A DNA stretch of 58,909 nucleotides from an uncultured Prevotella sp. (GCA_905235835.1 CAJONQ010000021.1:1-58909), one strand, 5' to 3'; counted from the first letter of the stretch, positions 8,689-18,387 are shown. Notes: generated by a model not told the origin, from the sequence alone. A program made the numbers and translations.

Positions 8689-9645
8689 TTATTCCTTATT
8701 GACAATAATTTGTCGCACATTCATATTGGCTGAGCGGGGGAGCAGTCCTGAACGAAGGATAACTAATTGCCCCTTTGGTAACTGGCAATAATGTGCAAAA
8801 GCCGTTGGTGTACCATTGCGTGTGTCATTCAACAGTGCGTAGATGGTTCGACGCAACGGATAGTTACCATTATATAAATAGTATTGATAGGGCTGCCAAC
8901 TGTTTGCCTTAGTGGCTGAGTCGAGTTTTGACACGCCCATCACTGTTATGTTCTTCTTAAAGGTGACATTAGTAGTGTCACGTTTGTCGTTTAACCAGTT
9001 TGAACCGATGATACCAAGGGAGTTCTTGTGGTTCTCCACATAGTCTATCACTGCGGCACTGGTCTTCACAGCCCCGATGTTGGGATTCGTAAATTCTTTG
9101 CCTCCGAGGATAGAGTCTACACACCAACGGACTGTACTGGACAAAGGATTATCGAATACAACATCTATTGCTCCTAATTTGGAATTGGGATAAATTTCGC
9201 CCCATTGAGTCACCTCTCCCTTGAGGATACGTGCAAAATCCTTGATAGTAATGCAACTGTCGGGATTGGTGTTGTTGATGATGATGGAGAGACCATCATA
9301 GGCAATAGGTATCGCACGAGGAAGGAATTTCTGGTCTTGCAGACTCTTCTTCTCCTTTGCGGTGAAATCACGGGTAGTAAAAGCAAGCCATGTCTCCTTC
9401 TTCATCAGTTTCTCGACAGCATCCTGCTCATTCATATATTCAACACCAATCGTATCTAAACGCTGACTGTTAAAATAGAAGAGCTCCTCGTCGAGAATCG
9501 GATAAAAACTCTCATCAGCCACTAACTTCTCAGCGGCTTTGAGATAAGCTTTCTCTTTTTCAGGATTAGGCTTGCTCCCACAAGCGGAGAGCAAGCCTAA
9601 GATAAGTGTTAATCCAACGAGTTTGTTGAATACGTTCTTTGTCAT
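8689..9645 (-). CDS. PstS-like substrate-binding lipoprotein in the TonB operon
   Basis: A 318-residue lipoprotein (signal ending LGLLSAC-G) related to the phosphate-binding PstS family: AYDGLSIIINNTNPDSCITIKDFARILKGEVTQW is the typical hinge and lobe 1 region, and the end has YPLRRTIYALLND. A TTG codon lies one triplet upstream at 9648, but the ATG at 9645 is the natural start, 3 bases after the tonB stop. No pst permease genes are near, so it is more likely a sensor or accessory of the TonB system than an ABC transporter part. The ligand is not deducible. Confidence 0.82.
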   Translation of the reverse strand: MTKNVFNKLVGLTLILGLLSACGSKPNPEKEKAYLKAAEKLVADESFYPILDEELFYFNSQRLDTIGVEYMNEQDAVEKLMKKETWLAFTTRDFTAKEKKSLQDQKFLPRAIPIAYDGLSIIINNTNPDSCITIKDFARILKGEVTQWGEIYPNSKLGAIDVVFDNPLSSTVRWCVDSILGGKEFTNPNIGAVKTSAAVIDYVENHKNSLGIIGSNWLNDKRDTTNVTFKKNITVMGVSKLDSATKANSWQPYQYYLYNGNYPLRRTIYALLNDTRNGTPTAFAHYCQLPKGQLVILRSGLLPRSANMNVRQIIVNKE

Positions 9646-9648
9646 CAA

Positions 9649-10482
9649 TTACTGGAGTTTGAAGGTTACGGGCACAGTGTACTTTACACGTACAGCTGAA
9701 CCGTTCTGCTTACCAGGAATCCATTTAGGCATAGCCTTGAGCACACGTACTGCCTCTTTGTCAAGAGAGGGGTCAACACCACGAACGACCTTTACGTCTG
9801 TGATAGAACCGTCACGCTCAACCACGAAGGTACAAACAACGCGACCTTGTACACCGTTCTCCTCAGCTACAACAGGATACTTGATGTTGCTGCCAAGCCA
9901 AGACATCAGGGCACCTTGTCCACCAGGGAACGAAGGCATCTGCTCAACCACGTCGAAGACTTTCGTCTCCTCCACCTTCGGTGGCTCGGGTTCTGCAATT
10001 ACTTCCTTGGCCTTCAGCACCTCACCAGCTGTCTCATCGTTACCCTCTACGTTGAAGGCACCGATGGCGGTGTTGGTCTCCTGAAGTTCTTCCTGAGATT
10101 TCATCTCCTGATCTTCCTTCACCTCATTATCCTTCTTAATTTCAGGAACGGTGAAAGCTACAGAGCTCTTGACACGCTCAACCTCAATCTTCTCAACTCC
10201 TGGATCTTCTTTCTTCTCTACCTTAGCCTCCTTCTTCTCTGCAAGGCTCTGGAGCTCTACATCTGCCTCAATGGCTGCATTCTGTGATGCGATGTAGTTC
10301 TCAATAGAAACCTTAGCGATGACGATGGCTGCAATGATAGCGAAACCAACGAACATCGTGATAAGTGCCTTCAGGTTACGAGCACCAGTGTTCTTGCGCA
10401 ATTGATAAGCTCCGTATGCTTGGTTCTTGCCCTCAAATACGAGGTCAACCCAGCCATTGTCTATAAGATCTATTTTTGCCAT
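9649..10482 (-). CDS. tonB: energy transducer TonB
   Basis: A 277-residue protein with the Bacteroidetes-type N-terminus (DLVFEGKNQAYGAYQLRK) before a single membrane anchor at about residues 37-60. A long Glu/Lys-rich periplasmic spacer follows, with repeated KKE and VEK. The C-terminal TonB domain (YPVVAEENGVQGRVVCTFVVERDG, then KAMPKWIPGKQNG and VKYTVPVTFKL) contacts TonB-box receptors. It transmits proton-motive force from ExbB/ExbD to SusC-type and other receptors. Confidence 0.93.
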   Translation of the reverse strand: MAKIDLIDNGWVDLVFEGKNQAYGAYQLRKNTGARNLKALITMFVGFAIIAAIVIAKVSIENYIASQNAAIEADVELQSLAEKKEAKVEKKEDPGVEKIEVERVKSSVAFTVPEIKKDNEVKEDQEMKSQEELQETNTAIGAFNVEGNDETAGEVLKAKEVIAEPEPPKVEETKVFDVVEQMPSFPGGQGALMSWLGSNIKYPVVAEENGVQGRVVCTFVVERDGSITDVKVVRGVDPSLDKEAVRVLKAMPKWIPGKQNGSAVRVKYTVPVTFKLQ

Positions 10483-10508
10483 AGTTCTTTCTGCATTTTA
10501 GGGGTTAA

Positions 10509-11174
10509 TCACTTGACACCTGCCTTCTCAATGAGTGCCTTGTCTTCGTCACTCATCTTGTCGATATTGTCAATGACATACTTATCAATATTGCTTATCA
10601 GCATCTCATCGAGGGCTGCCACCATGTTCTCATAGGTCGCAGTGTTCAGAGGACGAATGATGACGGTCATCGTAGGAACCTTCTCACCGTTGGGGAGTTC
10701 ACCCTTCTTCAGTTTCTTGAGGGCTTCCTGATACTGCTCGTCAGTCATCTTTGAGTTATACGCATTCTTCTTGGCATCAAGTTCCTTCTTTGCTATCTTG
10801 ATCTTGGCAATAGGGTTGATACCTTCCTCGGTAGTGTGCTCATTAAGTACTTTCTCAATACCTTCCTTGCCATAAGTGGTCTCCTTGACGCATGAAGGAT
10901 CATCGTAGTTGGGAAGACCGGCAATGTACCATACCTTGTCGTTAGAGCCAAGGTAAAGGGTAATAGTATGAGAGGCCTTAGTTACCTGCTTCTGTTCATC
11001 ATTCAGATTCTTCGTGTCGTCGTTTGACGGCATGGTCAGCTGCATAGCCTGCGGCTTGGCCAGTGTAGTACACAGCATGAAGAATGTGATCAGAAGCATC
11101 ATCATGTCTACCATTGGCGTGAAGTTCACGCGGGTATCCATCTTCTTCTGCTTGGATAGATTCTTTTTTGCCAT
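10509..11174 (-). CDS. exbD: biopolymer transport protein ExbD (second copy)
   Basis: A 221-residue protein with a short cytoplasmic start (KKMDTRVNFTPMVDMMMLLITFFML), one membrane helix bearing the conserved proton-path Asp, and a periplasmic domain. The periplasmic part is longer than in E. coli ExbD (141 residues) and has a Lys-rich insertion (KKLKKGELPNGEK). It follows the first exbD by 4 bases. Two ExbD paralogues in one operon are usual in Bacteroidetes and may form a hetero-dimer in the ExbB pentamer. Confidence 0.92.
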   Translation of the reverse strand: MAKKNLSKQKKMDTRVNFTPMVDMMMLLITFFMLCTTLAKPQAMQLTMPSNDDTKNLNDEQKQVTKASHTITLYLGSNDKVWYIAGLPNYDDPSCVKETTYGKEGIEKVLNEHTTEEGINPIAKIKIAKKELDAKKNAYNSKMTDEQYQEALKKLKKGELPNGEKVPTMTVIIRPLNTATYENMVAALDEMLISNIDKYVIDNIDKMSDEDKALIEKAGVK

Positions 11175-11178
11175 AATA

Positions 11179-11796
11179 CTAGTCGTTTAAACGTTTAACA
11201 TCGAGATTCGTAATGAGTTGGAAACGGTTCTCGTTCATATCCTGTAGCTCTGACATCAACTTCTTAATAGAGGCATAAGGAGTCTTGGAGTCGCACTTAA
11301 TGGCGAGCTTGATGTCAGGATTAGCTTCGCGGGCCGCAGAGACCCACTCCTGGAACTCGCTCTTACCACCCTTGATACTATCAAGTGGAAGACCGAGCTT
11401 CTGGATTTCCTCTGCCATCTTCTCTGGCTCGAGGGTGAGGTACGCTGCCATTTGCGACATGCTGGCACCAACCATAGCATCCTCGCGGAAGTGCTTAATC
11501 TGGTTAGCGTTGAGCTGAACACCGAACTTGTCGGTCATGATGTCCAGCATTGCCTGCATGTTGTTCTTGTTTTCCGTACCGCAGTAGACACGACCTTCTG
11601 GGGTCACCAGAATGTTCAGAACGTCCTGCTCAGGAATCTTCAGCTCTGACACAGAGTTTGGCGCAGTAACCTGTACCGGCTCTGGTGTCAAGAATGTTGA
11701 GGTCAACATGAAGAAACACAGAAGCAGTGTCATCACGTCTGACATAGGCGTCATGTCAATCCAGATGTCTTTTTTCTGTATCTTAATTTTAGCCAT
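11179..11796 (-). CDS. exbD: biopolymer transport protein ExbD (first copy)
   Basis: A 205-residue protein with the ExbD start KKDIWIDMTPMSDVMTLLLCFFML. The membrane helix carries the Asp that couples proton flow, and the periplasmic domain ends with LMSELQDMNENRFQLITNL. It differs clearly from the next gene, so the pair is an old duplication rather than a recent one. It lies 42 bases after exbB. Confidence 0.92.
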   Translation of the reverse strand: MAKIKIQKKDIWIDMTPMSDVMTLLLCFFMLTSTFLTPEPVQVTAPNSVSELKIPEQDVLNILVTPEGRVYCGTENKNNMQAMLDIMTDKFGVQLNANQIKHFREDAMVGASMSQMAAYLTLEPEKMAEEIQKLGLPLDSIKGGKSEFQEWVSAAREANPDIKLAIKCDSKTPYASIKKLMSELQDMNENRFQLITNLDVKRLND

Positions 11797-11838
11797 TCTA
11801 AAACGGTTTTTAGGGTTTTAATGCGAATGGTCTGAAAA

Positions 11839-12666
11839 TTAAGCCTCGTTGTGGTTAGAATCGTATGTAGCAGCGATTGTGAAACCAATCTCGTCGAGTG
11901 CGTAGGTCAGCTTATCGATCTTGTTAGAGAAGAAGTTGTAAACAACGGTAGCAACCCAAGAGGTCAAAATACCAGATGCTGTGTTTACAAGGGCCTCAGA
12001 AATACCGGCAGACAGAGCCATAGAGTCAGCACCACCACCAGCAGACAGAGCCTGGAATGATCCAATCATACCGAGCACGGTTCCGAACAGAGCGGTCAGA
12101 GTACCAAGAGATACGATGGTTGCAACCATAGGCATGTTCATCTGAAGAGTAGGCATCTCCAACTGAGTAGCCTCCTCGTGAGCCTGCTGGATCTTTGCAA
12201 TCTTAGCAGCTTTCTTCAGAGTGGTGTCACCTTCTACAGACTGGTACATGTTGATAGAAGCCTTTACTACGTTAGCTACAGAACCCTGCATCTTGTCGCA
12301 GAGAGCGTCAGCCTCTGCAAACTTCTGAGCCTTGATGAGATCCTTAACCTGAGCAGTGAACTTAGCAAGGTTGATCTTACCAGAAGCACTCTTGATAGCG
12401 AAGAAACGCTCGATACCCAGGCAGATAACTGTGAAGAGCAAAGTCAGGATAAGACCTACTACGAAACCTCCTTTGTAAACAGTACCTAACAGGTTTGCGG
12501 GGTGTCCGCTGCGGTCGCCACCAACGAAGTTGTCAGGGTTACCCATAACGAAATACCATACGCCATAACCTGCAGCACAGCAGATAACGAGAATAATCCA
12601 CGCAGCTTTAACACCTTGGAAGCCCGATTTCTTGGCTGGGGCTGCAGCCTTTTGTGTAGTTGCCAT
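11839..12666 (-). CDS. exbB: ExbB/TolQ-type proton channel protein
   Basis: A 275-residue MotA/TolQ/ExbB family protein. It has a first membrane helix at about residues 24-44, a second near 70-92 and the paired C-terminal helices (MVATIVSLGTLTALFGTVLGMIGSFQAL and EALVNTASGILTSWVATVVYNFF), where the conserved Thr residues line the proton path. It has an N-terminal periplasmic loop (NPDNFVGGDRSGHPAN) not found in E. coli ExbB. It is the first gene of the TonB energy operon and is preceded by about 120 bases of leader. Confidence 0.93.
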   Translation of the reverse strand: MATTQKAAAPAKKSGFQGVKAAWIILVICCAAGYGVWYFVMGNPDNFVGGDRSGHPANLLGTVYKGGFVVGLILTLLFTVICLGIERFFAIKSASGKINLAKFTAQVKDLIKAQKFAEADALCDKMQGSVANVVKASINMYQSVEGDTTLKKAAKIAKIQQAHEEATQLEMPTLQMNMPMVATIVSLGTLTALFGTVLGMIGSFQALSAGGGADSMALSAGISEALVNTASGILTSWVATVVYNFFSNKIDKLTYALDEIGFTIAATYDSNHNEA

Positions 12667-12789
12667 AATTTTAAAAGTTTAAATTTTAGTTATTAAATAA
12701 AATTGATTTATAATATATCTTTCTGATTTATTGTGTTTTGCCTTGCTCTAGGTCATAGACAGGGAGTTTTTTATGCGCCTATCGATTGG

Positions 12790-12821
12790 CAAAGATAACA
12801 ATTTACGGCGGTTAAACCGCC
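12790..12821 (-). promoter_or_regulatory. promoter of the exbB operon with an embedded palindrome
   Basis: TATCTTTG on the minus strand (12797-12790) is the -7 box. Directly upstream, 12807-12821 is a perfect palindrome with 6-base arms, GGCGGTTAAACCGCC, occupying the spacer and -33 area. It is not followed by a U-run for the upstream aminotransferase gene, so an operator is as likely as a terminator. Confidence 0.5.
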
Positions 12822-12856
12822 CTTTTAAGAACTTTTAACTTGATATTCGTCAATTT

Positions 12857-14050
12857 TTAATGAAGTTGTGCCAGCACTTCTTTGATTCGGCGCATGGCTT
12901 CTATGATATTATCATCACTTGTCGCATAGCTCATGCGGAAGCATTCCGGATCACCGAATGCATCTCCTCCAACAGTTGCTACATGTCCTTTCTCCAGTAA
13001 ATAGAGAGCAAGGTCTGTAGAGTTGTTGATGGTTTTTTCACCATCACTTTTTCCATAGAAACTGCTGCATTTAGGGAAGAGGTAGAAGGCACCCTCGGGT
13101 ACGTTAACTTCCAGTCCGGGAATCTCCTTGGCGAGTTTGACAATCAAATCTCGACGGCGTTCGAAAGCCTTTCTCATCTCCTCTACGCAGTCTTGACTTG
13201 AGATATAGGCGAACTCTGCAGCTTTCTGACTGACAGAGCAAGGACCGCTGGTGTATTGCCCCTGCAATTTGTTACATCCTTTGACAATCCATTCGGGAGC
13301 TGCGATATAACCGATACGCCAACCTGTCATGGCATAGGCTTTGCTAACACCATTGACGATGATGCTACGTTCTTTCATGCCATCGAACTGTGCAATGCTC
13401 TCGTGCTTTCCTACATAATTGATATGCTCGTAAATCTCGTCAGCGAGGACAAAGAGATCGTCATGGTGTTTGATCACATTGGCAAGTCCCTCCAGTTCGT
13501 CTTTACTATAGACGCTACCAGTAGGGTTGCTAGGCGAACAGAGAATCAACAGACGGGTCTTTGGGGTAATGGCTGCCTCCAGTTGTTCTGGTGTCATCTT
13601 GAAGTTTTGCTCAAATCCTGCCTCTACAATGACAGGCTTTCCACCTGCAAGCAGTACCATTTGAGGATAGCTGACCCAGTAAGGGGCAGGAATAATCACT
13701 TCATCTCCAGGATTGACAAGTGCCATGACAGTGTTACATACGCTCTGCTTGGCTCCATTGGACACCAGAATCTCAGCAGGTTGATAATGCAGATGATTCT
13801 CACGCTCCAATTTGCGGGCGATTGCCTGACGAAGGTCGGGATAGCCAGGAACAGGTGAATAACGGGAATAATTCTCGTCAATGGCAAGCTTAGCTGCTTG
13901 CTTGATGTGATCAGGAGTATTGAAGTCAGGCTCTCCAACGCTCATGTTGATGACGTCGATGCCCTGTGCTTTCATTTCAGAACTCTTTTGCGACATTGCT
14001 AGCGTGGCAGAGGGTGCCAGACGTTGCAAACGGTCAGATAATTGTGCCAT
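12857..14050 (-). CDS. class I PLP-dependent aminotransferase (aspartate aminotransferase type)
   Basis: A 397-residue cytosolic enzyme of fold type I. The PLP Schiff-base lysine is Lys237 in NGVSKAYAMTGWRIG. Other family motifs are SVGEPDFNTP, the SNGAKQS phosphate-binding turn, PAPYWVSYP, CSPSNPTG and DEIYEHI. It probably transfers the amino group between aspartate and 2-oxoglutarate, though this subgroup also includes aromatic and prephenate aminotransferases. It has its own promoter and no operon partner. Confidence 0.9.
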   Translation of the reverse strand: MAQLSDRLQRLAPSATLAMSQKSSEMKAQGIDVINMSVGEPDFNTPDHIKQAAKLAIDENYSRYSPVPGYPDLRQAIARKLERENHLHYQPAEILVSNGAKQSVCNTVMALVNPGDEVIIPAPYWVSYPQMVLLAGGKPVIVEAGFEQNFKMTPEQLEAAITPKTRLLILCSPSNPTGSVYSKDELEGLANVIKHHDDLFVLADEIYEHINYVGKHESIAQFDGMKERSIIVNGVSKAYAMTGWRIGYIAAPEWIVKGCNKLQGQYTSGPCSVSQKAAEFAYISSQDCVEEMRKAFERRRDLIVKLAKEIPGLEVNVPEGAFYLFPKCSSFYGKSDGEKTINNSTDLALYLLEKGHVATVGGDAFGDPECFRMSYATSDDNIIEAMRRIKEVLAQLH

Positions 14051-14079
14051 ATTCGTTTGTTAGTATATGTATTTAACTG

Positions 14080-14087
14080 CAAAAGTA
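14080..14087 (-). promoter_or_regulatory. -7 box of the aminotransferase gene
   Basis: TACTTTTG on the minus strand, 29 bases upstream of the ATG at 14050. Confidence 0.6.
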
Positions 14088-14153
14088 ATCATTTTATTCT
14101 TTTAAAAGAAAGAAAAGTGTCATTTTTTTAACTAAAACCTTGAAAAACCAACA

Positions 14154-15365
14154 CTATTTTAGATGAAGTGTATGTCCCATGCGGTTTTTCTTAGTCTCGA
14201 GATATCGTAAGTTATAGGGATTTGGAGTCACCTCGATAGGTACGTTCTCAATGATTTCCAGCCCGTATGCCTCTAGTCCAACACGTTTTACAGGATTATT
14301 TGTCAGTAATCGCATCTTATGAACACCCAGATGTCGTAACATTTGGGCTCCGCAGCCATAGTCACGTTCGTCAGGCTTAAATCCTAAATGAACATTCGCG
14401 TCCACAGTGTCGAGTCCCTCCTCTTGCAGTTTGTAAGCGGCTATTTTGTTCATCAGTCCGATGCCACGTCCTTCTTGTTGCATGTAGATCATCACACCTT
14501 TTCCTTCTTTCTCAATAGCTTGCATCGCTTTATGGAGCTGCTCACCACAGTCGCAACGTTTCGAGCCAAGAATGTCGCCTGTCATACAAGAGGAATGAAC
14601 ACGAACAAGGATAGGCTCTTCCTCTTGCCATTCTCCCTTAATGAGGGCAATATGTTCCAGACCGTTACTTACCTGTCGGAAAGGAATCAATTTGAAATGA
14701 CCGTAGTCAGTGGGCAAGTCCACCTCTTCTCCCACCTCGATAAGTGACTCTTTCTGGAGTCGGTAGGCAATCATATCCTTAATGGTGATGATTTTCATAT
14801 CATGTTGATGGGCAAATTCCATCAGTTGGGGCATACGTGCCATCGTGCCATCGTCGTTCATGATTTCCATCAGGGCGCCTGCAGGATAAAGTCCAGATAA
14901 CTTACAGAGGTCAATCGCAGCCTCTGTATGTCCACTGCGACGAAGCACACCATTATCTTGAGCATAGAGTGGGTTCACATGTCCTGGACGTCCAAATGTA
15001 TTAGGAGTGGAAGTTGGGTCGGCAAGAGCACGGATGGTAGCAGCACGATCATGGGCTGAGACACCTGTGGTGCAGCCCTCGATTTTGTCGATGGTCACGG
15101 TAAAGGGAGTTCCCAGCAACGAGGTGTTGTCTTGTACTTGATGTGGCAAGTCTAACTCCTGACTGCGGCTAATGGTGACAGGTGCGCACAGAAGTCCTCT
15201 TGCGTTTTTCAGCATGAAGTTCACCATCTCAGGTGTGATCTTCTCTGCCGCGCATATGAGGTCTCCCTCATTCTCCCGGTCTTCGTCGTCTACAACAATG
15301 ACGAATTTCCCTTCACGGAAATCCTCTAAAGCTTCTTCAATAGTATTTAGTTTGAAATTTTCCAT
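14154..15365 (-). CDS. ribBA: bifunctional 3,4-dihydroxy-2-butanone-4-phosphate synthase / GTP cyclohydrolase II
   Basis: A 403-residue fusion that feeds both branches of riboflavin synthesis. Residues 1-200 are the RibB domain, with the acidic metal loop [12 protein letters not shown] and the THR-type segment [14 protein letters not shown]. The rest is RibA, with zinc ligands in [18 protein letters not shown] and the QQEGRGIGL motif. Both halves look intact. It lies 24 bases after the LptG-type permease and is probably co-transcribed. No FMN riboswitch is visible. Confidence 0.95.
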   Translation of the reverse strand: MENFKLNTIEEALEDFREGKFVIVVDDEDRENEGDLICAAEKITPEMVNFMLKNARGLLCAPVTISRSQELDLPHQVQDNTSLLGTPFTVTIDKIEGCTTGVSAHDRAATIRALADPTSTPNTFGRPGHVNPLYAQDNGVLRRSGHTEAAIDLCKLSGLYPAGALMEIMNDDGTMARMPQLMEFAHQHDMKIITIKDMIAYRLQKESLIEVGEEVDLPTDYGHFKLIPFRQVSNGLEHIALIKGEWQEEEPILVRVHSSCMTGDILGSKRCDCGEQLHKAMQAIEKEGKGVMIYMQQEGRGIGLMNKIAAYKLQEEGLDTVDANVHLGFKPDERDYGCGAQMLRHLGVHKMRLLTNNPVKRVGLEAYGLEIIENVPIEVTPNPYNLRYLETKKNRMGHTLHLK

Positions 15366-15389
15366 ATCTTTATATTTGGTAGTTACACA

Positions 15390-17357
15390 TTATTTATTAT
15401 TAATAAGATCAATGATAAGAGGCATCTTCTGTAACTCTTCCAATGTTGTTGGAGTCTCAGGATAGTTCTCTGATATTCTTTTTACCATTAACTCGTTGGT
15501 TTGCATGATAGTATGTAAGTCTTTACGCAGACGTAGGCGGAAACGGCACATTCTGAGATAGAAGAATAACCCAGCAGGAAGCACAAGTCCCGTGATGATA
15601 TTCAGCCATTTCCGTCGGAACGGCCTGGTATGGGCGTGAGTGGCAACGATAGGATAGCGGTTAAGGTAAGTAAGGATACCTCTGTCTCTTGTGTTGGAAA
15701 GATCTTCAATAACCTCTTCCAGTTCATCGCTGATTCGCTGGATAGTATGATCGTCACCAGGGCGGAAAAATACTTTGATGGGATTGGGTAGGTGTAGCAA
15801 TTGATGGTCTGTACTGTATTGCTCGATCTCTTGGTTAATACGCAATAGATGGTAAGCATCTGCCATATAGATGGGATCTTCGATAATGACTTCTTTGCTA
15901 CTGATATGACGCTTGCCTCGTAATCCCAACATGTTGAAGACTAAATGTTTATAGAGATCAATATTGAATACGACAGAATCATTGTTCGCCTTGTAGGTAA
16001 AGAAGACGGCAATAGGTGTCAGCACACATGTACCCAACATCTTTCCGAACCATACTGTCCAATTGTCGTCTCGTGCCATCTTCATTCCTGTATTCTCAAG
16101 AATATAGTAGACGATAAATACAAGAACGGAGATGATGACAGGAACGCCCAGTCCTCCCTTACGTATGATAGCTCCCAATGGTGCTCCAATGAAGAAGAAT
16201 ATCAGACAAGAGAGAGATAGTGTCACTTTATTGATTGCCTCAATCATGTGCAGGCGGTCATTTGTATTTAGCGCATTCGAATAGTCGCCTTTGAATTCTA
16301 GGTCAGCAGATGCAGTCTGAGCGTCTCTTACCGCTGTTTTCATGACACGCTGTTTGGCTTCTGGTGATAGTTGACTATAGATGGAGTCCAAATTAATAAT
16401 GCCCTTTTGTGTTTCTGCTAAAATCTTTATAGAATCTTTCTTGTCAATAGTAGGAAGATAGAAACCAGTCTGTTTCGCCTCTTTATAAAACTGGTGTCCT
16501 ACAGAATCATTGAACTCACGGATAGAGTCGAGGTCGTGAAGGATTCTCCCCATGCTCTTTGAACGGGCGTCTCCAGAGATGTATCCGGCTTCTGCCATAT
16601 TAAAGTCACCGTCAAAGTCAAGTACGATACGCTTGTTGGAGAAGGTTTCTCTTCGATAGGGGACGTTAGCAGATCCTGCAACATCTTGTGACCGCATATT
16701 CTCAAACCATTCTCCGCTGTATAGGGTGAGTAACAGGTGCTTCTTCTCCTCTGTAGTTTGCATTTTCCCAGAGTCTGCAAGAATGACGGCAGCATCTTCA
16801 TAACCTCCATTCATACGATAGATCATGATGCCATAGAGCATGCCAGAGTTCATGTCTTTCTTTTGGACGTAAATATTGGAACCGCTGATGCCATCATAGA
16901 AAATACCTTCAGGAATCTCTACCTCGGGGCTCTTTTGTTGCATGGACAAAAGTAACTGTCGGAAAGAGATAAATGATTTCGGTCCAATAACCTCCTGGAA
17001 GTAAAAGGAGATGCAGGAGATGACAATCACAATGGCTATCAACGACCGCATTGCCTGCAATAGGGAAATGCCAGCAGCCTTGATGGCTGTTAATTCTGAG
17101 CTTTCACCAAGGTTACCGAAAGCAATCAAAGAACTTAGAAGAATGGCAAGCGGGAAAGCCTGTGGCATCAGCATCAGTCCCATATACCAGAAAAACTGTG
17201 CCATGACCTCTAAGGAGAGTCCTTTGCCAATCAACTCGTCAACATACCGCCATAAGAACTGCATCATCAGCACAAACTGGCAGATGAAGAACGTTCCAAT
17301 AAATAGCAGCCCGAACTGCTTGGTGATAAATATGTCTAATTTCTTGATGCGAAACAT
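15390..17357 (-). CDS. LptF/LptG-family permease (YjgP/YjgQ), LPS export
   Basis: A 655-residue inner-membrane protein, about 1.7 times the length of E. coli LptG. It starts [18 protein letters not shown]. Membrane helices at about 15-40, 60-80 and 100-125 are followed by a periplasmic beta-domain ([18 protein letters not shown]), then helices including [22 protein letters not shown], a family signature. A C-terminal extension of some 190 residues (after [12 protein letters not shown]) has one or two hydrophobic segments and is typical of Bacteroidetes members. It would pair with LptB and a second permease to extract LPS. ATG at 17366 is an alternative start three codons upstream. Confidence 0.88.
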   Translation of the reverse strand: MFRIKKLDIFITKQFGLLFIGTFFICQFVLMMQFLWRYVDELIGKGLSLEVMAQFFWYMGLMLMPQAFPLAILLSSLIAFGNLGESSELTAIKAAGISLLQAMRSLIAIVIVISCISFYFQEVIGPKSFISFRQLLLSMQQKSPEVEIPEGIFYDGISGSNIYVQKKDMNSGMLYGIMIYRMNGGYEDAAVILADSGKMQTTEEKKHLLLTLYSGEWFENMRSQDVAGSANVPYRRETFSNKRIVLDFDGDFNMAEAGYISGDARSKSMGRILHDLDSIREFNDSVGHQFYKEAKQTGFYLPTIDKKDSIKILAETQKGIINLDSIYSQLSPEAKQRVMKTAVRDAQTASADLEFKGDYSNALNTNDRLHMIEAINKVTLSLSCLIFFFIGAPLGAIIRKGGLGVPVIISVLVFIVYYILENTGMKMARDDNWTVWFGKMLGTCVLTPIAVFFTYKANNDSVVFNIDLYKHLVFNMLGLRGKRHISSKEVIIEDPIYMADAYHLLRINQEIEQYSTDHQLLHLPNPIKVFFRPGDDHTIQRISDELEEVIEDLSNTRDRGILTYLNRYPIVATHAHTRPFRRKWLNIITGLVLPAGLFFYLRMCRFRLRLRKDLHTIMQTNELMVKRISENYPETPTTLEELQKMPLIIDLINNK

Positions 17358-17380
17358 TGACGTCATGCACTATGAGCATG

Positions 17381-17388
17381 CAAAATTA
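17381..17388 (-). promoter_or_regulatory. -7 box of the LptG-ribBA operon
   Basis: TAATTTTG on the minus strand, 23 bases before the ATG at 17357. Confidence 0.55.
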
Positions 17389-17441
17389 GCATAAAAAATT
17401 CAGAGCACGGCAAATATTTCGTTTTTTTATCATTTTAGTGT

Positions 17442-17849
17442 CTATAGCAAGAAACCGCTGACACGATGCAGACGTTCCATGTTAGCATCCCAAAGGTCAT
17501 TGAGATCATCAATGTCTTCGGCATCGGCATAGTCAGTAATTAGTAGGTTTAGATTACCTGTCAGTTCACTTTGCTCAATACGCATCTCCCAAAAAGCTTC
17601 AGGGTCGTCTTCCTGATAATCCCATTTAAGTTTGATATGATCGTATTTCTCTAGTTCCAGCAGTTTCGACACTTTTGTGTCGCGTTCTGTCCATGGATGT
17701 CCCCAAGTGAAAGTCCACTCGTCACCGTTTTCTATTACAACGTCGGCAAGCCATTTCTGGAGCCCTGCCGCATTACTGATCATGTCCCAAACTATTTTTG
17801 GCGACTTAGCCGAAAGTGGGTATTCTTTCTTTAGAATGTGTTTATGCAT
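17442..17849 (-). CDS. START-like/SRPBCC domain protein
   Basis: A 135-residue soluble protein with the AHSA1/START-like helix-grip fold: AKSPKIVWDMISNAAGLQKWLADVV, then WTFTWG, then strands and a long C-terminal helix (LNDLWDANMERLHRVSGFL). It is a conserved Bacteroidetes START-like protein of unknown ligand. Single gene with its own -7 box (17883-17876, minus). No catalytic residues can be named. Confidence 0.8.
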   Translation of the reverse strand: MHKHILKKEYPLSAKSPKIVWDMISNAAGLQKWLADVVIENGDEWTFTWGHPWTERDTKVSKLLELEKYDHIKLKWDYQEDDPEAFWEMRIEQSELTGNLNLLITDYADAEDIDDLNDLWDANMERLHRVSGFLL

Positions 17850-17875
17850 ATCCTAAGAGGTTTGTTTCTATGTCG

Positions 17876-17883
17876 CAAAAATA
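17876..17883 (-). promoter_or_regulatory. -7 box of the START-like gene
   Basis: TATTTTTG on the minus strand, 26 bases upstream of the ATG. Confidence 0.5.
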
Positions 17884-17923
17884 CAAAAAATATTCGAAAC
17901 ACAATGTTTTTTCTGAAAAAAGT

Positions 17924-17954
17924 TTTGTGAATTAAAAAGTTTATATTACCTTTG
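17924..17954 (+). promoter_or_regulatory. tRNA-Met promoter
   Basis: TTTG 17924-17927, a 19-base spacer and TACCTTTG 17947-17954: a full match to the Bacteroidetes consensus. Confidence 0.85.
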
Positions 17955-17984
17955 CACCCGATTTCAGAAGGATTATCCTATGAC

Positions 17985-18058
17985 GGCGGGATAGCTCAGC
18001 TGGTTAGAGCGCATGATTCATAATCATGAGGTCCCCAGTTCAATCCTGGGTCCCGCTA
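17985..18058 (+). tRNA. tRNA-Met (CAU anticodon)
   Basis: A 74-base cloverleaf with a 7-pair acceptor (GGCGGGA with TCCCGCT, first pair G-U), D-stem GCTC/GAGC, anticodon stem CATGA/TCATG with loop TTCATAA, and T-stem CCCAG/CTGGG. The anticodon is CAU. The acceptor lacks the unpaired first position of initiator tRNA, so it is elongator Met, or possibly tRNA-Ile with a modified CAU. CCA is not encoded. Confidence 0.93.
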
Positions 18059-18102
18059 CAGAGAAAGCCCCTCGCATCAATTGACGCGAGGGGCTTTCTC
18101 TG
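18059..18102 (+). terminator. long hairpin after tRNA-Met
   Basis: GAGAAAGCCCCTCGC pairs with GCGAGGGGCTTTCTC (15 bases, about 10-base loop), starting right after the tRNA. The tail is weakly U-rich. Confidence 0.8.
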
Positions 18103-18109
18103 TATTTCG

Positions 18110-18364
18110 CTTGAGCCCACTATAGGCTTATCCTTTATCCCGAGGGGTATCCTTTTGGTCTTGCCCGATGCCAGGGACGGCAGTAAGCCCTGTGTGGGAA
18201 CACTATACTCCTACGGGGAAACCAGTAGTTTCTATGAGGGAACCCATCGGTTTCCTACGTGGGAACCAGTGTTTCACCCCATTCGGACTATTTACACCTC
18301 TGAAAGTTGAGAATGTGAAATATACGAATCTTGAATTATATATATAAGAAATAGGTGAAGAAAT
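18110..18364. repeat. gene-free spacer with degenerate TTCC-N-GGAA palindrome array
   Basis: No gene is seen here. From about 18195 to 18290, 21-22 base units of the form TTTC, 6-7 bases, GGGAACC recur: CCTACGGGGAAACC, TTTCTATGAGGGAACC, TTTCCTACGTGGGAACC, then TTTCACCCC. They resemble the array at 372-499 in unit length and in TTCC/GGAA arms, but with different centres. Both arrays lie just upstream of a promoter. Confidence 0.5.
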
Positions 18365-18387
18365 TTGGTTTTTTGTGAGGTTTATAC

